Shown here piece after piece: positions 58,508 through 64,000 of a DNA stretch of 64,000 bases. How positions within the stretch are numbered: the first letter of the stretch is position 1; every line of letters starts with the position of its first letter. The position numbers were made by a program, and so were the translations under genes. The notes beneath the pieces were generated by a model. That model saw nothing but the letters and a program-made list of their open reading frames with translations, had not been told where the DNA came from and did no database searches. Source of the stretch: Alkalicoccus luteus (GTDB taxonomy: Bacteria; Bacillota; Bacilli; Bacillales; Salisediminibacteriaceae); assembly GCA_052061695.1 (NCBI GenBank), contig JBPZEY010000006.1. One strand, 5' to 3'.

Positions 58508-60739
58508 ATGACGGATACAAAGCGGTCAGCCGGAGAGAGGGAGACTGTTTTGTATCCGTTTTTTAGTTTTTTTCTGGGATTAGCTGCCGGAGTTGCAGCA
58601 GGAGTAGATCCAAAGCTTGCTGTTCCGGCAGCAGCCTTGTTTGCTGCAGCCGTCTGGATTAAGCCGGCTGCGGCGGTGAGCGGCGCAGCTGCAGCTGTCC
58701 TGATTCTTGCACTGGAGCCAGCTTATGAAGAGCTTCCGGCCGGTTTTGATGTCGAGCTTGAAGGACAGCGAAGTATTGTCGACTCGGGAGTACACGGAAA
58801 CTATTATCACCTCAGAACACCTGCCTATGGAGTGGTTCGAGTTTACGGCGAACAAACTGGATACGGATGGTGTTCGGTTTCCGGTTTTGTGTTCAACGAT
58901 GAACAGCTTACCTCTTGGCATCAAGCTGATCGGACTGATATGATCAAAAAAAATCGGATCAGTGCGATTCTGTACGAAAAGGAGGCGGAATGTGCAGAGG
59001 GTGTGCCGGACTACTGGAACAGAAGGGATACTGCTATCACAGCGTTAGGAACAAGCGGTGCAGAATCAGGACCGCTGGCGGCAGCACTCGTTTTCGGTGA
59101 CAGGTCTTTTATACCTGAAGAACAGCTCCATCTCTTTCAGCGGATGGGAGTCATTCATTTGCTCGCTGTTTCCGGTATGCATGTCGGCTTGGTTTCCGGA
59201 GTTGTTTGGATGATGCTCCTGAGAGCGGGGTTGTCGAGAAGAACCTCGCTCTTGATTCTGCTGATTTTTCTGCCGGTATATGCGATTGCGGCCGGCGGAG
59301 CCCCGTCGGTTCTTCGGGCTTCGTCAACTGCAGCAGCTGCAATTGTATTAGCGGCTTGCATGAAGCGTCTGCCGCTCGTTGAATTATGTGCGATCGTCGG
59401 TACAGCGATGCTGATTTGGAACCCTTACATTTTGTTTCACATCGGATTTCAGCTTTCCTTCTTGACAAGCTTTGCCATTCTGCTATCCAGACCTTTTCTT
59501 GCTAACGGCGGTGTCTGGTGGAAGCTGACGTTGACAGCGCAGCTTATCTCAGCTTCGGCAGTTTTGTATCATTTTTTTGAGCTGTCGCTCTTGTCTTTAG
59601 CTGCTAATGCATTCTTTATACCGCTGACAGCGCTGTTTCTGCTGCCGCTCTCCTTTGCAGCTGCGGCAGGAATCACAGTCGGATTCGATTATGCTGTCAC
59701 TGCTTTTATGGACGTATTGCTGATCCCGGCCTTAAGGGCACTGAAGCTGCTGGACATGCTGGAGGGACATATGCTTGTGACAGGAGCGCTGACGCCTGCA
59801 GTGCTGACCGCCGGGACTCTAGTCAGCGCAGGACTCCTTACGCTGCTGACAATAGGGAAAAGGAAAACAGCAGCAGTGGTTTCAGCTGCTGTAGCAGGGG
59901 TCATTATCTTCACGATCAAACAGGAGGAAACGATCGTCACCTTTCTGGATGTAGGACAGGGAGACGCAGTGCTGATCCGGATGCAGGCTGAACAAGAGAG
60001 CTACCTTATCGATACCGGAGGAGAGTTGACGTTTACAGATGAAGGAGCTGAGCGCAAAAAGAGAGGCCCTGCTGTTCGTACCATACTCCCCTATCTGCGG
60101 GGAGAAGGGGTGAAATCACTGGACAAGTTGATTATCACGCACGGTCACTTCGACCATTACGGTGAGGCCTGCCGCATAGCAGAAGAAATACCTGTCCGTC
60201 TCGTCTATTATCCGATTCATACAACATTGGAAGAAGGTATTTCAGAAGAGCTTGCATGTCTACACCAGCACGGGGCTGAAATACAATTAATTTCGGCGGG
60301 GATGACATGGGAAAAGGAGAACCATGTTTTTCGGGTCCTGCATCCGTCGAGACCGGAAGCTGCTACTGAAAACGATCGCTCGATTGTAATCGAGGCCGGG
60401 ATCTATGATACGACGTTTTTGTTTACGGGGGATATAGAGGAAGAGGCAGAACGCGAGCTGCTTGAGCGAGGGGAATTAAGGCACGTAAATATTTTAAAGG
60501 CGGCTCATCATGGCAGTGCTACTTCATCAGATGAGGCATTTCTTCATGCTGTACAGCCGGATACAACCATCATACAAGTTGGACGAGGAAATAGGCACGG
60601 CCACCCTCATGCCGACGTACTTGGTCGCTTCCGTACGATCGATACAGACATATTTAGAACGGATGAGCACGGCAGTATTCGTGTGATCGTGACCGAGCAA
60701 GGGTATGTGACCGACCCTTTTCTCACGGAAACGCAATAG
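58508..60739 (+). CDS. comEC: Competence DNA-uptake channel ComEC
   Basis: The membrane channel that passes single-stranded DNA into the cell. The 743-residue protein has an N-terminal hydrophobic region and OB-like domain, the Competence domain (ALVFGDRSFIPEEQLHLFQR, LLAVSGMHVGLVSG) with many membrane segments, and a C-terminal metallo-beta-lactamase-fold domain (FLDVGQGDAVLIR, ITHGHFDHYGE, AAHHGSATSSDEAF) with intact metal ligands. Natural competence may be possible, but other com genes are not in this window. Confidence 0.95.
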   Translation: MTDTKRSAGERETVLYPFFSFFLGLAAGVAAGVDPKLAVPAAALFAAAVWIKPAAAVSGAAAAVLILALEPAYEELPAGFDVELEGQRSIVDSGVHGNYYHLRTPAYGVVRVYGEQTGYGWCSVSGFVFNDEQLTSWHQADRTDMIKKNRISAILYEKEAECAEGVPDYWNRRDTAITALGTSGAESGPLAAALVFGDRSFIPEEQLHLFQRMGVIHLLAVSGMHVGLVSGVVWMMLLRAGLSRRTSLLILLIFLPVYAIAAGGAPSVLRASSTAAAAIVLAACMKRLPLVELCAIVGTAMLIWNPYILFHIGFQLSFLTSFAILLSRPFLANGGVWWKLTLTAQLISASAVLYHFFELSLLSLAANAFFIPLTALFLLPLSFAAAAGITVGFDYAVTAFMDVLLIPALRALKLLDMLEGHMLVTGALTPAVLTAGTLVSAGLLTLLTIGKRKTAAVVSAAVAGVIIFTIKQEETIVTFLDVGQGDAVLIRMQAEQESYLIDTGGELTFTDEGAERKKRGPAVRTILPYLRGEGVKSLDKLIITHGHFDHYGEACRIAEEIPVRLVYYPIHTTLEEGISEELACLHQHGAEIQLISAGMTWEKENHVFRVLHPSRPEAATENDRSIVIEAGIYDTTFLFTGDIEEEAERELLERGELRHVNILKAAHHGSATSSDEAFLHAVQPDTTIIQVGRGNRHGHPHADVLGRFRTIDTDIFRTDEHGSIRVIVTEQGYVTDPFLTETQ

Positions 60740-60810
60740 AAATTGAGCCTGGCAGGCGCCACGTGATGGAAAGAAAAGTCGAAGATAGCCTGCCGTCCAA
60801 CATAAAAAAA

Positions 60811-60840
60811 GGCTTCCGTATGCGGAAGCCCAAGCTGATC
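60811..60840. terminator. Terminator between comEC and yqzM
   Basis: GGCTTCCG (60811-60818) pairs with CGGAAGCC (60823-60830). The A-run at 60804-60810 gives a T-run on the - strand, so it mainly ends yqzM. Confidence 0.82.
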
Positions 60841-60877
60841 GCCTGCAGTTTCTAAGAGCCGCTCCTGATAGAACGGT

Positions 60878-61009
60878 TTAGAAAAAGAGATCGACGATAT
60901 GCCCGATCGAGAATATCCCCATAAAGAAGACAAACGAAGCAATGAATCCAATAGCACTGTCGATCGCGTCATTCCGATTCGACTGGACATCTTTTTCGAA
61001 CTCGTTCAT
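60878..61009 (-). CDS. yqzM: YqzM-like 43-residue membrane protein
   Basis: A small gene: MNEFEKDVQSNRNDAIDSAI is followed by one membrane segment and ends in DLFF. The B. subtilis YqzM, at the same place between comEC and yqeN (holA), starts with the same kind of sequence. Its function is unknown. aggaggg lies 6 nt before the ATG, and a terminator follows. The stretch 61010-61306 between yqzM and holA has no other gene that I can support. Confidence 0.88.
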   Translation of the reverse strand: MNEFEKDVQSNRNDAIDSAIGFIASFVFFMGIFSIGHIVDLFF

Positions 61010-61306
61010 ATCTATCCCTCCTGTCATAAAAAGTATAAATTATTTTACAGAAAAAATCTATCACGGATTACTCTCCGTGCACGGTTCATGCAAAAAAGAC
61101 AGGGCCGGCCGCTGAGCAAGTGTCAATGCTTAGCAGCCGGTAGAAACGTAGCAGATTACGAACAACAAGGGTATTCCGTTTTACCATGCAATACGAACGT
61201 CTTCAAAAGCTTGTTGATGCATTGCTGCGTTCGGCAAAAGAGGCTGTATTGAGTTTCATACCGGCATAGGTTAGGATAGGGAGCAGGTAAGGAAAGGAGC
61301 AGAGCG

Positions 61307-62344
61307 ATGTCTTACATAGAAACGTGGAAGCAAATAAAAAAAGGAGAAATACACAGTCTTTATCTCTGCTACGGGTCAGAAACGTATTTGATTGAAGACA
61401 TTGTTCAGGCAATTATCAGCCGGGTGCTCGATCCGGACGAACGTGACATGAAGCTCATGCGCTTTGATATGAGAGAAACTCCTGTCGAGACTGCTATTGA
61501 AGAAGCATATACGTTCCCATTTATGGGGGGCACAAAAGTTGTCATTATTCAGCACCCTTATTTTTTAACCGGTCAAAAGCCGAAAGAAAAAATAGAGCAC
61601 GATCTGCAGCAGCTGGCTGATTATGCCGAGCGGAAGCCGGAAGAAACTATTTTCATCATACAGGCTCCTTACGAAAAACTGGATGAGCGCAAAAAAGCAG
61701 TGAAGCAGCTTCGAAAGCATGCCGCAGTTATGGAAGCGGCGCCGCTCACTGACAAAGAACTGAGGAGCTGGCTTGATACGAGGGCGAAAACTCTCGGTGC
61801 GGTTATCGATGATACGGCAAAGGAGAAGCTGCTTTCGCTTACCGGCGATAACCTGCTGATGCTTACTTCTGAATTGAATAAGCTTTCCGTACATTCAGAT
61901 GATGGCTCGATCACAGCCGCACAGGTAGAGGCGCTGACAGCACGATCGTTGGAGCACGATATCTTTGCGCTCGTCGATCACGTTGTACAAAAACGGACTG
62001 CAAAAGCGATCCGGATTTACAGAGATTTGATTAAGCAGAAAGAAGCGCCAATTAAGATCGCTTCTCTGATGGTCCGGCAGTTCCGGATCCTGTACCAGGT
62101 TAAACAACTGATGCAGCAGGGGTACGGGGAGAAGATGATCGCTTCCAGATTGAAGCTGCATCCTTTTGCGGTAAAGCTGGCCGGAAAGCAAGTGCGCAAC
62201 TTCAGTTCCGATGTCCTGCTGGACCAGATTGATGCCCTGGCTGAGCTCGACTTCCGTATAAAGTCCGGAGCAGTGGAGGACGTTCTAGGTGTAGAACTTT
62301 ATTTGCTTGGGCGTTCTGTGCCCGAAGACCGGCGCCTCACATAA
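61307..62344 (+). CDS. holA: DNA polymerase III subunit delta
   Basis: The delta subunit opens the sliding clamp in the clamp loader. The 345-residue protein (YqeN) has LYLCYGSETYLIEDIVQ at the start, the AAA-like core and TARSLEHDIFALVDHVVQKR, VLGVELYLLG near the C-terminus. It is monocistronic or nearly so; the terminator shared with rpsT follows. The ATG has aaggag upstream. Confidence 0.93.
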   Translation: MSYIETWKQIKKGEIHSLYLCYGSETYLIEDIVQAIISRVLDPDERDMKLMRFDMRETPVETAIEEAYTFPFMGGTKVVIIQHPYFLTGQKPKEKIEHDLQQLADYAERKPEETIFIIQAPYEKLDERKKAVKQLRKHAAVMEAAPLTDKELRSWLDTRAKTLGAVIDDTAKEKLLSLTGDNLLMLTSELNKLSVHSDDGSITAAQVEALTARSLEHDIFALVDHVVQKRTAKAIRIYRDLIKQKEAPIKIASLMVRQFRILYQVKQLMQQGYGEKMIASRLKLHPFAVKLAGKQVRNFSSDVLLDQIDALAELDFRIKSGAVEDVLGVELYLLGRSVPEDRRLT

Positions 62345-62360
62345 GAGAACGCATAAAAAA

Positions 62361-62396
62361 ATCCCGGCAAGTCACGATGACTTCCGGGAATCTTTT
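62361..62396. terminator. Bidirectional terminator between holA and rpsT
   Basis: CCCGGCAAGTC (62363-62373) pairs with GACTTCCGGG (62379-62388), flanked by A- and T-runs, for convergent holA (+) and rpsT (-). Confidence 0.9.
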
Positions 62397-62662
62397 TATG
62401 CTGTTACTTCGTCAAGACGCTTTTGAAGACGTGCCTTACGGCGGTTTGCAGCATTGCGGTGATAAAGACCTTTGTTGACAGCTTTATCAATCTTGCTTGT
62501 TGCCTTTACAAAATATTCTTTTGCAAGCTCAACATCCTTCTCTTCTGCTTTTGCATAGAATGCCTTTACAGCAGTACGAAGGTCGGATTTAAAAGCATAG
62601 TTGCGCTGACGGGCAAGTTCGTTAACCTGTACACGCTTTTTAGCGGATTTAATATTAGCCAA
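62396..62662 (-). CDS. rpsT: 30S ribosomal protein S20
   Basis: An 88-residue basic protein that binds 16S rRNA, with ANIKSAKKRVQVNELARQRN at the start and DKAVNKGLYHRNAANRRKAR at the end. The best start is TTG at 62662: aggaggtg is 6 nt upstream and this gives MANIKSAKKR. The GTG at 62671 lies within that site. E. coli S20 also uses UUG. Confidence 0.95.
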   Translation of the reverse strand: MANIKSAKKRVQVNELARQRNYAFKSDLRTAVKAFYAKAEEKDVELAKEYFVKATSKIDKAVNKGLYHRNAANRRKARLQKRLDEVTA

Positions 62663-62741
62663 TTCGTTCACCTCCTATAGGATACGGCGGTTCCAGACGG
62701 CATGTTTATCAGTACGCCGGTCTGTCTCTGCAACAATAGAG

Positions 62742-62770
62742 ATTTTATCAAACCGGCGTTTAAAAAGCAA
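62742..62770 (-). promoter_or_regulatory. Promoter of rpsT
   Basis: On the - strand TTGCTT, 17 nt, TAAAAT (62747-62742). A second TTGACA at 62786-62781 is upstream. Confidence 0.72.
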
Positions 62771-62786
62771 TATGATTTTGTGTCAA

Positions 62787-63215
62787 GGGTAAGTGCCTGT
62801 CATGAGAAGAAGGATCGTTTGCTTAAAAGCTTCAGGAACGTACCAAGATGAATGACAGAAGAAGATATCTTGGCAGCTCGGCAGGCTTACTGTGGACAAG
62901 CGCCTCCGTTTTCCTGCTGGCGTCCAACGGTTTTCGTGAGATCCGCTTATTTAACAAAGCTGCTGAATGAGAATGTTTGTTTTCCTCCTTTTTCTATCAG
63001 GAAAAGCGAAGACATGACAGATGTCAGCTGATAAAAAAGCGTGCAGCTCCTTATCTACGCTGGGAAGAGAAAGCGAAAGGATTCTCCAAGGCAAGGAAAG
63101 AAAAAGGAGGCGCAGTCGTATTTTCTTAATCCGAACAGACGTCATTTACTGAGCCTTCTGACAAATAGTCGTGAATTATCGAAGCGTCTATGCATGAAAT
63201 AAACGGTGACAACGA
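62787..63215. other. Gene-free stretch between rpsT and lepA
   Basis: About 430 nt with no supported gene on either strand. B. subtilis has gpr and spoIIP between rpsT and lepA; neither intact genes nor obvious remnants are visible here. GACAT...ATGTC makes one small hairpin near 63012-63026. Confidence 0.6.
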
Positions 63216-63245
63216 TTGAACAGCCTGCCCAGAAGCTGGTATAAT
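63216..63245 (+). promoter_or_regulatory. Promoter of lepA
   Basis: TTGAAC (63216-63221), 18 nt, TATAAT (63240-63245), 47 nt before the start. Confidence 0.82.
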
Positions 63246-63292
63246 GAAGAACGGTGTTAAGAACGGAAGCAGTATACAGGAGTGATTATATC

Positions 63293-64000
63293 ATGAAGCC
63301 CGAAGACCGAATAAAACGGCGCGACAGAATCAGAAACTTTTCGATTATCGCCCATATCGACCACGGCAAATCTACGCTTGCCGACAGAATTCTTGAAAAG
63401 ACGAGTGCACTGACTCAGCGTGAGATGCAGGATCAGATGCTTGATGCTATGGACTTGGAACGAGAGCGCGGAATTACCATTAAATTAAACGCTGTCCAGC
63501 TTACATACACGGCAGCAGACGGGGAAGAGTACATCTTCCATTTAATCGACACACCAGGACACGTCGATTTTGCCTATGAGGTGTCCAGAAGTCTGGCCGC
63601 TTGCGAGGGGGCACTGCTGATTGTCGATGCAGCCCAGGGCATTGAAGCGCAGACGCTGGCTAACGTTTACCTGGCGCTGGATAATGAGCTTGAAATTATT
63701 CCGGTTATTAACAAGATTGATCTTCCGAGTGCAGATCCGGAACGGGTGCGCGGGGAAGTAGAAGATGTGATCGGTCTTCCGGGAGAGGACTGTATACCAG
63801 CCTCTGCAAAAGCAGGGATCGGGATCGAAGAAATTCTGGAAGCAGTTGTAGAAAAGGTTCCTGCTCCGGATGGAGATCCGGAAGCGCCGCTGAAAGCGAT
63901 GATATTTGATTCTATTTATGATCCATATCGGGGAGTTATTGTATATATCCGAATCGTTGAAGGATCTGTAAAGCCCGGCGAAAAAATCAGAATGATGCAG
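63293..64000 (+). CDS. lepA: Elongation factor 4 LepA (N-terminal part, runs off the window)
   Basis: EF4 is a ribosome-associated translational GTPase. The first 236 codons are present and the gene continues beyond 64000. Visible motifs are G1 IAHIDHGKSTLADRIL, the switch region DLERERGITIKLNA, G3 LIDTPGHVDF and G4 VINKIDLPSADPERV. The ATG at 63293 follows caggagtg. It is last in the conserved yqeG-to-lepA block. Confidence 0.96.
   Translation, partial: MKPEDRIKRRDRIRNFSIIAHIDHGKSTLADRILEKTSALTQREMQDQMLDAMDLERERGITIKLNAVQLTYTAADGEEYIFHLIDTPGHVDFAYEVSRSLAACEGALLIVDAAQGIEAQTLANVYLALDNELEIIPVINKIDLPSADPERVRGEVEDVIGLPGEDCIPASAKAGIGIEEILEAVVEKVPAPDGDPEAPLKAMIFDSIYDPYRGVIVYIRIVEGSVKPGEKIRMMQ

Noticed and set aside
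62951..63145. Possible gpr or spoIIP remnant in the rpsT-lepA gap (64-codon frame, - strand)
   Set aside because: The translated sequence shows no similarity to either family that I can recognise and has no ribosome binding site.

Overview
The window is chromosomal core sequence from a low-GC Gram-positive bacterium of the family Bacillaceae. Gene order follows the Bacillus subtilis yrv/yrr block (secD-secF to mtnN) and the yqeG-to-lepA block almost gene for gene. Base composition looks close to 50% GC by eye. Proteins are rich in Asp and Glu, and a complete seven-gene Mrp Na+/H+ antiporter operon is present. Together these suggest a salt- and alkali-adapted member (inference). No rRNA, tRNA, phage, insertion sequence or CRISPR array was seen.

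Layout. 1-3660 (+): secD and secF as separate genes, a CDF metal-efflux protein and a small LapA-domain membrane protein. 3982-9693 (+): recJ, apt, relA, dtd. 9690-13100 (+): a T-box leader, then hisS-aspS. 13383-13585 (+): 6S RNA. 13643-14965 (-): rarA. 15108-21564 (+): a YczE-like membrane protein, cymR, a cysteine desulfurase, mnmA, a TPR protein, recD2. 21554-29914 (+): T-box plus alaS, ireB-ruvX-yrzB-mltG, trmR, udk, greA, yrrS. 29963-30712 is a long gene-free stretch holding a tandem hairpin repeat. 30713-45780 is a mixed metabolic region: yrzA, mtnN, a NUDIX hydrolase, an HPr-like protein, an S9 peptidase, an oligo-1,6-glucosidase, a HesB/IscA-like gene with an in-frame TGA, two aldo/keto reductases, dapF, lipoate ligase, deoD, a DHH-CBS-nucleotidyltransferase fusion and psd. 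45841-51605 (-): mrpABCDEFG. 51962-63292: yqeG, yqeH, aroE, yhbY, nadD, yqeK, rsfS, yqeM, comEA, comEB, comEC, yqzM (-), holA and rpsT (-). lepA starts at 63293 and runs off the end.

The most notable observation is at 36922-37206. A 94-codon HesB/IscA-like gene has TGA exactly where the first conserved iron-sulfur cysteine is expected (codon 32). It has its own promoter, a strong ribosome binding site and its own terminator. About 25 nt after the TGA is a 7-bp hairpin with a UGGAU loop, which fits the geometry of a bacterial SECIS element. This is best read as a selenocysteine-containing HesB-like protein; the selenocysteine machinery itself is not in the window.

Other points of interest are: a hisS-aspS T-box with no plain Asp specifier, in which AAC or an overlapping GAA fits best; an HPr/Crh-like protein lacking the phosphocarrier histidine but keeping the Ser46 region; absence of gpr and spoIIP between rpsT and lepA; absence of the trhP1/trhP2 pair between trmR and udk; and a two-unit 96-bp repeat with paired hairpins at 30101-30289.
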